Source: Marinilabiliales bacterium (GTDB lineage Bacteria; Bacteroidota; Bacteroidia; Bacteroidales; DTU049). From it: DNA of 46,945 nt. Location of the stretch: NCBI GenBank assembly GCA_002869435.1, contig PKSX01000171.1, positions 1-46,945 on the forward strand, given 5' to 3'. Each line of letters begins with the position of its first letter. The stretch's first letter is position 1. Positions 18,071-26,099 of the stretch are shown here, piece after piece. The position numbers and the translations under genes are program-made. The notes below the pieces were generated by a model. It was given only the letters and a program-made list of their open reading frames with translations. It made no database searches and was not told where the DNA came from.

Positions 18071-18122
18071 TTTGAAATTGTAAATTTTTAATTTGAAATT
18101 TTACAATTTACAAACTATAAAA

Positions 18123-18159
18123 TCAATGTCATGCTGAGCCTGTCGAAGTACGGCATTGA
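18123..18159. repeat. Hairpin repeat, family A copy 2
   Basis: TCAATGTC (18123-18130) pairs with GGCATTGA (18152-18159), 8 bp with one G-U. The 21-nt loop at 18131-18151 is the exact reverse complement of the loop at 25429-25449, although the stems differ. It lies between the convergent DUF721 and bioA genes and could terminate either. Confidence 0.75.
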
Positions 18160-18234
18160 AATTAGTACCTCAAATCTCTGCAAGTCTCTACAACGAATAC
18201 ATCTGCGTAAATCCGTAAATTTCTTATTTCCGCG

Positions 18235-19497
18235 TTAATCAGCGTTCAAAAACCTCAAAATCACATCACAAACAAAGCCATGCTCCTCCTTTGTCAAAGA
18301 ATACGGTGGAAGCAGATAAAGTGTATTGCCCAGCGGACGCAGAAGCACTCCGTTTTTTGGGAAAAACTCCAGGACCTGACGTCTGAGGCTGTTCAGATAG
18401 CCGGTTTCTTCTTCGCTAATAATATCGAAGGCCAGAATGGCGCCTTGCTGGCGTATGTTTTTTACTTTGGGCTGTGCAACAAGTTTTTCGGAAAAAGCAG
18501 TATGCCATTCCGCTATCAGAGCTATTTTTTCAAGTGTTTTCTCTTTCTCAAAAAGATCGAGTGAGGCCAAAGACGCAGCACAGGCCAAGGGATTGGCCGT
18601 ATAGGAATGTCCGTGATAAAAAACCCGCTCCTTTTTGGCTTTGAAAAGCTCGTAGGTTTCATTGCTACATAAGGTCAGGCTCATGGGCATGTAGCCGCCG
18701 GTCAGTCCTTTAGATAAGCACATAAAATCTGGGCTTATGGGGCTGTATTCTGAGGCAAACATCTTCCCTGTTCTGCCAAAACCAGTCATCACTTCATCGG
18801 CAATGAGCAAAATATCGTTATTGCGGCAGATTTGCTGCATCTTTTGCAGAGTTTCGGGGCTGTACATCAGCATGCCACCGGCTCCCTGCACCAAGGGCTC
18901 ATAAATGAATACGCCGCCTTTATTGGCTTTGCAGGCAGCCTCAAATGCGAGCCAGCCTTCTTCGTCTTCTGGCACTGTGAGGTAATACACATCGAAAAAC
19001 ATATCCTGATGATATGCAGTAAAAATACCACGCTCGCCAAGTGCCATGGCTCCGAAAGTATCGCCGTGATAAGAATTATGCAAAGCCAGCACCGGTACTT
19101 GCGTATACCCCTGAATTTTGCGCAACTGAATGGCCATTTTCAGGGCTACTTCCACTGCGGTGGAGCCATTATCGGAGAAAAATACGCGATCGAGACCATC
19201 AGGAGTGAGTTTTACAATGCGTTCAGATAGTTCTACCGCCGGATTATGGGTAAAAGCAGCGAAAATGACATGCTCCATCCTCAGCGCCTGTTCATAAATC
19301 TTCTCTGCAATATACGGGTGTGAATGCCCGTGCATGTTCACCCACCACGAGGACACAATATCGATAAGCTCACGACCATCGGTGGTATATACTTTTGAGC
19401 CTTTGGCATGATCGGCCACCAGCATCAGATCATCGTCTTCTTTTTGTGAAAAAGGATGCCAGACGTATTGTAAATCCTTCTCAATCAATTCATTCAT
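18235..19497 (-). CDS. bioA: Adenosylmethionine-8-amino-7-oxononanoate aminotransferase
   Basis: This 420-residue class III PLP aminotransferase of biotin synthesis converts KAPA to DAPA using SAM as amino donor. The substrate-side word VWHPFSQ is near the N-terminus, then SSWWVNMHGHSHPYI. The PLP region is LIADEVMTGFGRTGK, with the Schiff-base lysine probably K263 in CLSKGLTGGYMP. Length and motif order are those of BioA. The start overlaps the bioD stop by 4 nt, and bioD overlaps nth the same way, so the three genes form one minus-strand operon. Confidence 0.95.
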   Translation of the reverse strand: MNELIEKDLQYVWHPFSQKEDDDLMLVADHAKGSKVYTTDGRELIDIVSSWWVNMHGHSHPYIAEKIYEQALRMEHVIFAAFTHNPAVELSERIVKLTPDGLDRVFFSDNGSTAVEVALKMAIQLRKIQGYTQVPVLALHNSYHGDTFGAMALGERGIFTAYHQDMFFDVYYLTVPEDEEGWLAFEAACKANKGGVFIYEPLVQGAGGMLMYSPETLQKMQQICRNNDILLIADEVMTGFGRTGKMFASEYSPISPDFMCLSKGLTGGYMPMSLTLCSNETYELFKAKKERVFYHGHSYTANPLACAASLASLDLFEKEKTLEKIALIAEWHTAFSEKLVAQPKVKNIRQQGAILAFDIISEEETGYLNSLRRQVLEFFPKNGVLLRPLGNTLYLLPPYSLTKEEHGFVCDVILRFLNAD

Positions 19498-20099
19498 AGT
19501 TTCACTTCTTTGGCTAGATTATCAATTGCCGTTTCATCAATTTGCTCCAGTTGCGGAATTCTTAGAATAATCGGCAGAGGATAATGCCACAGGATGATGC
19601 CTTCGTTGCCGAGGTTGTCAGTTCCGTTGAAAATGATTCCGGCGACTTCAATATCATGGGTATTGCAGTACTCCAACGAGAGCAAACTGTGGTTTATGGC
19701 GCCGAGATAATGGTTAATAACCAGAATTACAGGTAGTTTCCACATTTTGGCCAGGTCAGCCATGATTAAACCTTTGGTATTGATGGGAACCATCAGGCCG
19801 CCGGCAGATTCTACTACTAAATTGCCGTCATATTTGGGCAGGGAAAGGTCTTTTTCGGTGATTTCCAATCCGTCTTTCTCGGCAGCAATGTGCGGGCTCA
19901 TGGGTTGTGTAAGCTTATAAGCTTCAGGCAGAATCTCAACATTGCCATTGAGCCATTTATGAATCTGGGTGCTGTCGTGATCCGGGCCGCTTTGAATGGG
20001 TTTATAGTAGGCAGCATTCAGATGACGGCACAATATTGCAGAAGCCAATGATTTGCCTGAGTCCGTTCCAATGGCACTGATATAGAATTGTTTACTCAT
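19494..20099 (-). CDS. bioD: Dethiobiotin synthetase
   Basis: This 201-residue P-loop enzyme closes the ureido ring of dethiobiotin from DAPA, CO2 and ATP. Visible motifs are the modified P-loop AIGTDSGKSLAS at the N-terminus, KPIQSG, and ESAGGLMVPI. The first P-loop position is Ala where Gly is usual (compare GTDTEVGKT of E. coli), which may be neutral. It sits between nth and bioA with 4-nt overlaps on both sides. No other bio genes occur in the window, so KAPA synthesis and biotin synthase are presumably encoded elsewhere. Confidence 0.92.
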   Translation of the reverse strand: MSKQFYISAIGTDSGKSLASAILCRHLNAAYYKPIQSGPDHDSTQIHKWLNGNVEILPEAYKLTQPMSPHIAAEKDGLEITEKDLSLPKYDGNLVVESAGGLMVPINTKGLIMADLAKMWKLPVILVINHYLGAINHSLLSLEYCNTHDIEVAGIIFNGTDNLGNEGIILWHYPLPIILRIPQLEQIDETAIDNLAKEVKL

Positions 20100-20752
20100 T
20101 TCTTAGCTGCTTTCTTCTGTTCTTTTGCGAAATAACTGCAGTATTCGGTGATACTACAGAGTTTGCATTGTGGCTTACGGGCTTTGCAGGTATAGCGACC
20201 ATGCAATATCAGCCAATGATGAAGGTGATGCAGAATATCATTTGGGGCAATTTCTACCAGGCCCCGCTCTACCTGAACAGGATTTTTTGCTCTGGGTGTG
20301 AGGCCTATACGAACCGAAACACGGTGCACATGGGTATCCACGGCCAAAACATTCTGTCCATACAAAACAGAAGCAAGTACATGTGCAGTTTTTCGACCCA
20401 CACCGGGTAGCTTTTGCATATCGTCAGGATCTTCGGGAAATTCGCCTTTGAAATCCTTCATAAGCTTAATGGCCATATTACGCAAATTCTTGGTCTTGCT
20501 GTTTGGATAGGAGCAGGATTTAATATATTCAAAAATCTCCACTTCCTCAGCTGCAGCAAGGTCTTTGGCTTCGGGAAATGCTTTGAAAAGATCGGGGGTG
20601 ATTTTGTTTACACGAACATCTGTGCACTGAGCGCTGAGGATCACTGCTACTGCAAGCTGGTACGGGCTTCCATAATTGAGTTCCGTTTCCGGGCTGGGCG
20701 TCTCCGCACGGAATATTTCGATGATTTTCTCAAGGCGCTTCTTTCTGGTCAT
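20096..20752 (-). CDS. nth: Endonuclease III (DNA glycosylase/AP lyase)
   Basis: This 218-residue helix-hairpin-helix glycosylase removes oxidised pyrimidines. The HhH motif LPGVGRKTAHVLA contains the catalytic lysine K121, and VDTHVHRV contains the catalytic D139. The [4Fe-4S] ligands follow the classic C-x6-C-x2-C-x5-C spacing as C189, C196, C199 and C205. It is the first gene of nth-bioD-bioA and is transcribed divergently from the suf genes, whose products assemble Fe-S clusters of the kind it carries. A two-part promoter lies just upstream. Confidence 0.96.
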   Translation of the reverse strand: MTRKKRLEKIIEIFRAETPSPETELNYGSPYQLAVAVILSAQCTDVRVNKITPDLFKAFPEAKDLAAAEEVEIFEYIKSCSYPNSKTKNLRNMAIKLMKDFKGEFPEDPDDMQKLPGVGRKTAHVLASVLYGQNVLAVDTHVHRVSVRIGLTPRAKNPVQVERGLVEIAPNDILHHLHHWLILHGRYTCKARKPQCKLCSITEYCSYFAKEQKKAAKK

Positions 20753-20765
20753 CCTGGCTTTTTTG

Positions 20766-20797
20766 CAAAAATACGGATTTTGAAATTGCTCTACAAA
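20766..20797 (-). promoter_or_regulatory. Promoter of nth-bioD-bioA, TTTG / TATTTTTG
   Basis: On the minus strand, TTTG (complement of 20794-20797), a 20-nt spacer and TATTTTTG (complement of 20766-20773) precede the nth ATG at 20752. This is a good match to the Bacteroidota two-part promoter. Confidence 0.65.
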
Positions 20798-20818
20798 AAC
20801 ACTGATTCACAACAACTT

Positions 20819-20859
20819 CCAATTAGCACATTAGCACATTGAGAAATTAGCACATTAAT
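20819..20859. repeat. ATTAGCACATT direct repeats
   Basis: The words AATTAGCACATT, AGCACATT and AAATTAGCACATTAA occur in tandem between the divergent nth and sufS promoters. The last 15-mer is identical to 4202-4216. Confidence 0.6.
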
Positions 20860-20870
20860 CAGCGTTTTTG

Positions 20871-20878
20871 TACCTTTG
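20871..20878 (+). promoter_or_regulatory. Putative -7 element (TACCTTTG) of the suf genes
   Basis: TACCTTTG lies 4 nt before ATG 20883 and 13 nt before ATG 20892. The predicted transcription start therefore falls at or next to the first ATG, so the message is leaderless or uses the second ATG. Confidence 0.55.
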
Positions 20879-20882
20879 CACC

Positions 20883-22097
20883 ATGAAATCAATGGAAGCC
20901 ATACGGGCTCAATTTCCCATACTTAGCCGCACGGTAAACAATAAGCCGCTGATATATTTTGATAATGCTGCCAGTACGCAGAAGCCATTATTGGTTATAG
21001 AAGCACTTGACAATTATTACCGTCAGTCCAACAGCAATGTGCATCGTGGTGTGCATACTCTTGCGAATGAAGCTACCGTTGCTTATGAAGGTGTGCGCGA
21101 CCAGGTGCAGAATTTCATCAATGCATCAAGCAGAAGTGAGATTATTTTCACCCGAGGAACAACAGAAAGCCTCAATTTACTGGCCTATTCATTTGGTGAA
21201 CTTCTAAATGAAGGCGATAATATCATCGTTTCGATGATGGAACACCACAGCAATATTGTGCCCTGGCAATTGCTGGCCAAAAGAAAGAAAATTGAGATTA
21301 AAGTTGCTGATATTCATGAGAATGGCGAGCTCAATATGGAGCATCTCATCAGCCTGATGGATGAAAAAACAAAACTTGTAAGCGTAGCCCATGTTAGCAA
21401 TGTGCTTGGTACCATCAATCCGGTGAAAGAAATCATTATCGAAGCGCACAAGCGCGATATTCCGGTTTGTTTAGACGGTGCACAGGCCATTGCACATGTT
21501 CCGGTGGACGTACAGGCTCTGGATTGTGATTTTTACGTGTTTTCCGGCCATAAGATGTACGCTCCCATGGGAATTGGTATCTTATACGGAAAAGAGAAAT
21601 GGCTCGATAAGATGCCTCCGTATCAGGGCGGTGGCGAAATGATTAAAAACGTTTCTTTCGACGGAACAACTTTTAATGAGCTCCCGTACAAGTTTGAAGC
21701 CGGTACACCCAATGTAGGCGATGCACTTGGACTTGGAAAAGCCATAGAGTTTATGCAGCAATTCAGTTTTACAGAAATCATGGCTCATGAAGTAGCTATG
21801 ACAAAGAAAGCTACTGATATTCTGAAAGATACCGGAGACATTACCTTTTACGGAACCGCTGAAAAGAAAGTAGGAGTGGTTTCATTTCTCATGAACAATA
21901 TTCACCCATACGATGCCGGCACATTTCTCGATAAAATGGGCATTGCCATTCGTACAGGAACTCATTGTGCTGAGCCGCTGATGAAGCATTTCGGCATTAT
22001 GGGCACCATGCGTGCATCATTCTCAATCTATAATACGGAAGAGGAACTCGATGCCTTTGCCGTTGCCATACAAACCATTAAAAGCATTTTTGAATAA
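20883..22097 (+). CDS. sufS: Group II cysteine desulfurase SufS
   Basis: Numbered from ATG 20883 the protein has 404 residues; ATG 20892 (MEAIRAQFPIL) is equally plausible given the promoter position. It is a PLP enzyme releasing sulfur from cysteine as a protein-bound persulfide. The PLP lysine is K224 in FSGHKMYAPMGIG and the persulfide cysteine is C362 in RTGTHCAEPL, the short-loop pattern of group II (SufS/CsdA) enzymes. YFDNAASTQKP marks the N-terminus. It overlaps sufE by 1 nt, consistent with SufE being its sulfur acceptor. SufBCD are not in this window. Confidence 0.95.
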   Translation: MKSMEAIRAQFPILSRTVNNKPLIYFDNAASTQKPLLVIEALDNYYRQSNSNVHRGVHTLANEATVAYEGVRDQVQNFINASSRSEIIFTRGTTESLNLLAYSFGELLNEGDNIIVSMMEHHSNIVPWQLLAKRKKIEIKVADIHENGELNMEHLISLMDEKTKLVSVAHVSNVLGTINPVKEIIIEAHKRDIPVCLDGAQAIAHVPVDVQALDCDFYVFSGHKMYAPMGIGILYGKEKWLDKMPPYQGGGEMIKNVSFDGTTFNELPYKFEAGTPNVGDALGLGKAIEFMQQFSFTEIMAHEVAMTKKATDILKDTGDITFYGTAEKKVGVVSFLMNNIHPYDAGTFLDKMGIAIRTGTHCAEPLMKHFGIMGTMRASFSIYNTEEELDAFAVAIQTIKSIFE

Positions 22098-22525
22098 TGA
22101 AAATACAGGAAAAAGCAGATGCTGTTGCAGAGGAGTTTGCCGTTTTTGAGGACTGGCTCGACAAATACAACCATATCATTGAGTTGGGGAAAGATTTACC
22201 TTCCTACGATGAGAAGCTGAAAGCACCACAATATTTGATCAGTGGTTGTCAGTCACAGGTGTGGATACACGCCAGCTTCGAAAACGGATTAGTCAATTTT
22301 GAAGGTGACAGTGATGCACTGATTACCAAAGGAATAGCAGCAATACTTATCAGGGTTATGTCCGGTTCAACACCCGACGAGATTCTGGATAACGATATGA
22401 GTTTTATCGATGGAATCGGATTGCGTGAGCATCTTTCGCCCACCCGTTCCAACGGGCTCAATGGCATGATTAAGCAGATGAAACTGTATGCCATGGCCTT
22501 CAAAGCCAAAGAACAAGCAAAATAA
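22097..22525 (+). CDS. sufE: Sulfur acceptor protein SufE
   Basis: This 142-residue protein carries the SufE core YNHIIELGKDLPSYDE and the acceptor cysteine C51 in LISGCQSQVW, the same position as in E. coli SufE. SufE takes sulfane sulfur from SufS and passes it to the SufB scaffold. The start codon overlaps the sufS stop (TAATG). The short C-terminal tail (KAKEQAK) is ordinary for the family. Confidence 0.95.
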   Translation: MKIQEKADAVAEEFAVFEDWLDKYNHIIELGKDLPSYDEKLKAPQYLISGCQSQVWIHASFENGLVNFEGDSDALITKGIAAILIRVMSGSTPDEILDNDMSFIDGIGLREHLSPTRSNGLNGMIKQMKLYAMAFKAKEQAK

Positions 22526-22531
22526 AACACT

Positions 22532-22843
22532 ATGGATCAGGACGTTTTAAGAAATAATATTATTGCTGCCATTAAAACCGTATTTGACCCGGAGATTCCG
22601 GCTAATATATGGGATATGGGCATGATCTACGAAATCAATATAAGCGAAGATCATTCAGTTAAGATCTTGATGACGGTTACAGCACCCAATTGTCCGGTAG
22701 CCGATTCATTGCCGGTCGAGGTTAAAAATGCTGTTGAAACCGTAGAGGAAGTGAAAAGTGTTTGGGTTGAATTGACATTTGATCCTCCATGGACACCCGA
22801 CCGCATGAGCGATGAAGCCAAACTTGACCTTGGAATGCTTTAA
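22532..22843 (+). CDS. SufT-like DUF59/MIP18-family Fe-S assembly protein
   Basis: This 103-residue protein has the DUF59 fold words TVFDPEIPANIWDMGMIYEI and LMTVTAPNCPVADSLP, with the conserved cysteine C54. The C-terminus WVELTFDPPWTPDRMSDEAK is standard. Family members help mature Fe-S proteins and are often encoded with suf genes, as here (6 nt after sufE). It is often annotated as a SUF system assembly protein. Confidence 0.9.
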   Translation: MDQDVLRNNIIAAIKTVFDPEIPANIWDMGMIYEINISEDHSVKILMTVTAPNCPVADSLPVEVKNAVETVEEVKSVWVELTFDPPWTPDRMSDEAKLDLGML

Positions 22844-22852
22844 CCCCGGATT

Positions 22853-24250
22853 GTGAAAAGATTCATTCCTTTTCTACTCATTGCCACCATTTTCTTTGGT
22901 CTGTTTATGCTGACCAAACCCTATAGAAACTCAGAATTGAGCAGGGAAAACACCGCACATATATTCATGCTGACTACGCTGGAACTATTTCAGGAAGCTG
23001 GGCCGGGCGGATATCATTATGCAGCAGTACAAACATGGCAAGAAGAGGATACACTGAAAAAGCACTATTACGAACGTCTACTCGATGAAAACAAGAATAA
23101 TTATTACGTTTCGCATCCGCCATTGGCATTTATTGCCAATCACCTCATAATCAAAGCATTTGGTTTTGACATCTCTGATAAAACGCTGAAAAACATTGCA
23201 TTTATCCTGCTTCTGCTAGGGGCCTTAATGGTATATTTCATCGTGAAGCTTAGCGTGGAAACTAAATGTTTTGAGTGGTCTGTTTTTGCAGGATTGATTG
23301 CAATGGTGGTATATCTGTTTAATCCTGTCAACATATACTCACATATCTATCATAATTTCAGCGAGATATGGGGACAATTCTTCTTACTGAGTTCCATACT
23401 GGCCATGCTCTATTTCTTCAATAGCAACAGATCGAGGCTGGCTTTGTTTCTATTCGGAATTTCAGTTTTTGCTTTGACCTATACCGACTGGATGGGGCTT
23501 ACCTTCCTAGCCGGAATGGCCATAGTATTCTTCAGGGAGCGTAATAAGAAATACATTAAACGACTGGTTTTCATATCCTTTGCCGGAGTTCTGGCGGCCG
23601 GAGCTCTGACTTTCTGGCAATACTACAGTATTGGAGGATTTGATGCTCTGTACAGAGGGCTGGGCATTCGTTTTGTTGAGCGAAGCGGATTTTTTGGAGA
23701 GCAATATACCGATATGGGCTACCACTGGTTCAACCCTGAAACCTGGTGGCTTTTTCTCTTGCAGATACACAACGTTTTGATGGGTCCCGGATATCTGGTT
23801 ATTGCCTTATTGCTAATGAAACTGTTCTTTTTCAGGAAAACGAAGCTTAAATTTGGCAAAGTAATGTGGCTTTCATTATGGGCTGCCGGTTTATTTGCAT
23901 TTGCAGTGTTCAGTGCCACTGCCAGTCATTATATTTACATGGCCAGGTTTACGCCATTCCTTGCAATATTTGCCGGATACATGACTCTCAATATGATTGA
24001 GGTAATCAATCGTAAAAAACTGTATTATAATATTTTAATAATAATTTTTCCATTATCACTTTTATGGAGTATGCATGAGTTGAATTCGAGAGCAATTGCA
24101 CCGGATGAGAAGCAATTTATATTGGATAAGATGGCTGTTGAAATTCAGGAAACCGGGCAACATGAACTCGAGTTAAATGTTGATTTAGAGGAAAGTGATA
24201 TCATTTATCTTTCGTATAAAGCCAGAATGAATCTGGTTTGGAGTGAGTAG
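22853..24250 (+). CDS. Polytopic membrane protein, GT-C glycosyltransferase-like
   Basis: This 465-residue protein starts at a GTG 9 nt after the sufT-like gene. About ten or eleven hydrophobic helices are visible, from PFLLIATIFFGLFML at the N-terminus to YYNILIIIFPLSLLW near 400. A soluble segment between the first two helices contains YYVSHPPLAFIAN, whose HPPL word and position resemble the first loop of lipid-phosphate-sugar-dependent GT-C transferases. No donor or acceptor can be assigned. The gene follows the suf genes closely, but no functional tie is evident and it may only share the transcript. Confidence 0.55.
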   Translation: MKRFIPFLLIATIFFGLFMLTKPYRNSELSRENTAHIFMLTTLELFQEAGPGGYHYAAVQTWQEEDTLKKHYYERLLDENKNNYYVSHPPLAFIANHLIIKAFGFDISDKTLKNIAFILLLLGALMVYFIVKLSVETKCFEWSVFAGLIAMVVYLFNPVNIYSHIYHNFSEIWGQFFLLSSILAMLYFFNSNRSRLALFLFGISVFALTYTDWMGLTFLAGMAIVFFRERNKKYIKRLVFISFAGVLAAGALTFWQYYSIGGFDALYRGLGIRFVERSGFFGEQYTDMGYHWFNPETWWLFLLQIHNVLMGPGYLVIALLLMKLFFFRKTKLKFGKVMWLSLWAAGLFAFAVFSATASHYIYMARFTPFLAIFAGYMTLNMIEVINRKKLYYNILIIIFPLSLLWSMHELNSRAIAPDEKQFILDKMAVEIQETGQHELELNVDLEESDIIYLSYKARMNLVWSE

Positions 24251-24311
24251 AACCCCAATTATTAGGATTTGGTACGATTATTTCATATCTTGCACATTAA
24301 ATCATAAGACC

Positions 24312-25085
24312 ATGAGAGCCATATTCTTATCCATTATGTTTCTATTTGCGAGTTTGATTCTAAACGCTCAGACCTATGAAGTGGATGAACTGAGTCAAAA
24401 AAGCCCTTCTAACTCTGAAGAAATCTATTCATTCCCAATTCTGAAAGGCGGAGATGAAGAAATCTGCGAAAAGATCAACAAGTATCTTATTGAAGATCAT
24501 CTCTATATCAATTATGGAACTGAGCAAAACAGCATCTTCGAAAATGTATGGGGAAATGATGAAGACCCGGCCATGATCTATTCACTGGCATTTGAGGTGG
24601 ATTTGATTAATGAAAGAATGTATTCTGTAACCCTCAGTGGAGAGTATTGCGGTGCATATTGTGAAGGATATGAAACCACCTATACTTTTGATTTGGAAAC
24701 CGGTGATATCATTACACTTAATATGTTATTTACCGAGGAAGGTCTGGAAGGAATAGTTGAGGAGATGGAGAAAAACAAGAAGGAGAAAATTGAAGCTAAA
24801 CTGGAAGAAGTTCATGCCATGCTCGCTTCTGATACGCTAGCTGATGAAATGCGTGATTATTATACTGAGATGGTAGACATGTACGAAAACTGTGAGTGCG
24901 TAGCCTCAATTGAATATCTTGAGTACCAAAGATTTATTCCTGCTGACGATTATCTGATTGTAGTATATGGCCGCTGCTCAGCACATTATAATATGGCCAT
25001 GGATGAACTATGGTATTTCGAACTGGAGCTTCCTTTTGAACAATGGAGCGGACTTTTTTCTGATTATGCTAAGGAGTTGTTTTAG
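24312..25085 (+). CDS. Secreted protein with DUF3298/RsiV-like domain
   Basis: From ATG 24312 the protein has 257 residues; an upstream frame from 24243 overlaps the previous gene and would bury the signal peptide MRAIFLSIMFLFASLILNAQ. The mature part contains FPILKGGDEEICEKINKYL and YTFDLETGDIITLNMLFTEE, the pattern of DUF3298/DUF4163 proteins such as RsiV and PdaC. A charged coiled segment (about 155-185, EEMEKNKKEKIEAKLEEV) interrupts the domain. Four clustered cysteines (YCGAYCEG and NCECV) could form disulfides outside the cytoplasm. Function is unknown. Confidence 0.6.
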   Translation: MRAIFLSIMFLFASLILNAQTYEVDELSQKSPSNSEEIYSFPILKGGDEEICEKINKYLIEDHLYINYGTEQNSIFENVWGNDEDPAMIYSLAFEVDLINERMYSVTLSGEYCGAYCEGYETTYTFDLETGDIITLNMLFTEEGLEGIVEEMEKNKKEKIEAKLEEVHAMLASDTLADEMRDYYTEMVDMYENCECVASIEYLEYQRFIPADDYLIVVYGRCSAHYNMAMDELWYFELELPFEQWSGLFSDYAKELF

Positions 25086-25112
25086 ATATAATAAATTGAT
25101 TGGTTGTTAAAC

Positions 25113-25400
25113 ATGAATTCATGGACAAAACTTGGACTGATCACGCTTGCAGTAAGTTTCGTGCTAATGTCCATTAGCTATATTCCTCAAAAAATCTCAA
25201 ATACTATAATTCCAATAAATACATTTGGAACTTTATCTCTATGGACACTATTCTGTTCTTTAGTGCTTATTGAAATTGGGAGAAATAGCAATAAAAATAC
25301 AACTTTGCTAAGCAGAATTATTTCATTCTTTTTTCCACTAATTATTATTGCTTCGTTTGGCCTAGCATTGTTTTATTCGTTCTTTACATCAATCTTATAG
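25113..25400 (+). CDS. Small membrane protein of unknown function
   Basis: From ATG 25113 the product has 95 residues and three hydrophobic helices: LGLITLAVSFVLMSISYI, INTFGTLSLWTLFCSLVL and IISFFFPLIIIASFGLALFY. No family was recognised. It follows the DUF3298-like gene by 27 nt and is followed by a strong hairpin at 25417-25461. The composition (few charged residues, regular helices) favours a real membrane protein over a chance frame. Confidence 0.6.
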   Translation: MNSWTKLGLITLAVSFVLMSISYIPQKISNTIIPINTFGTLSLWTLFCSLVLIEIGRNSNKNTTLLSRIISFFFPLIIIASFGLALFYSFFTSIL

Positions 25401-25416
25401 TTTTACAACATGTTAT

Positions 25417-25461
25417 AAAATTCATGTCGTACTTCGACAGGCTCAGCATGACATGAATTTT
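25417..25461. terminator. Bidirectional terminator-like hairpin carrying family A repeat copy 1
   Basis: AAAATTCATGTC (25417-25428) pairs perfectly with GACATGAATTTT (25450-25461). The 21-nt loop (25429-25449) is the exact reverse complement of the loop at 18131-18151. With A runs on one side and T runs on the other, it suits termination from both converging genes. Confidence 0.8.
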
Positions 25462-25523
25462 TGGAGGTCAATCACTAGCTCATCAGAGAGATCTGCAGGA
25501 TCAGCGGGAGGCAAAACAACTAA

Positions 25524-26099
25524 TCACTTCTTCTTCGCTACCGAGTACCCAAACTTCCCTGCCTTATCGCCCTGTTCGAAGTAACCGCCATGGTTATAAC
25601 TGACCAGGCCGGCATTCTCGAGGTCAAATTTATTGGTCTTGCTATTAAAAAAACGTTCGTCGGCAATAGAGTTTAGTACCTCTGCAACAAACATATGGTG
25701 TGAACCCAGTTCAAGAATCTGTGTAACCTTACATTCCAGCGACATAGGGCTTTCTGCGATCATCGGACAAGGGATATCTACACCCGGGACTGGAGTCAGC
25801 CGTACGGTTTTAAACTTATCCATATCACGTCCTGATTTCACGCCACAAAAGTCTGCAGCTTTCAGCAGTGGCTTATTCACCAGGTTTATGGTAAAAGCCA
25901 TGTGTTTCTTAATCAGATCGTAGCTATAACGCTCTGGTCGAACAGAAATGTACACCATTGGCGGGTTGGTATTGATCGTCCCCGTCCATGCAATGGTGAT
26001 AATATTGTATCCGTCTTCTTCGCTTCCGCAGGAAACCATTACTACCGGCAAGGGATACAAGATATTGCCGGGTTTCCATATTTTTTTTCCTTCTATCAT
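25524..26099 (-). CDS. Flavin reductase-like FMN-binding split-barrel protein
   Basis: This 191-residue protein of the flavin_reduct family opens with PGNILYPLPVVMVSCGSEEDGYNIITIAWTG (given here in part by its key words YPLPVV and NIITIAW). It also has NPPMVYISVRPERYSYDLI, AFTINLVN and CKVTQILELGSHHMFVAEV. Members bind FMN and either reduce flavin with NAD(P)H or act as small flavoproteins; the partner is not predictable. The ATG at 26097-26099 overlaps the stop of the 1810-residue envelope protein gene (ATGA on the minus strand), so it is translationally coupled to a protein with no obvious flavin link. Confidence 0.87.
   Translation of the reverse strand: MIEGKKIWKPGNILYPLPVVMVSCGSEEDGYNIITIAWTGTINTNPPMVYISVRPERYSYDLIKKHMAFTINLVNKPLLKAADFCGVKSGRDMDKFKTVRLTPVPGVDIPCPMIAESPMSLECKVTQILELGSHHMFVAEVLNSIADERFFNSKTNKFDLENAGLVSYNHGGYFEQGDKAGKFGYSVAKKK

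Noticed and set aside
18071..18118. AT-rich inverted repeat TTGTAAA...TTTACAA after the DUF721 gene, as a terminator.
   Set aside because: Only 7 A/T pairs; the family A hairpin at 18123-18159 is the better candidate.
18201..18224. The word ATCTGCGTAAATCCGT and its loose counterpart CGCGGATCTACACGG near 32618 as a further repeat family.
   Set aside because: Similarity is partial; without genome counts it cannot be separated from generic intergenic sequence.
20414..20842. A 142-residue + strand frame opposite nth.
   Set aside because: Antisense to a well-supported gene with all catalytic and cluster residues; no recognisable motifs of its own.
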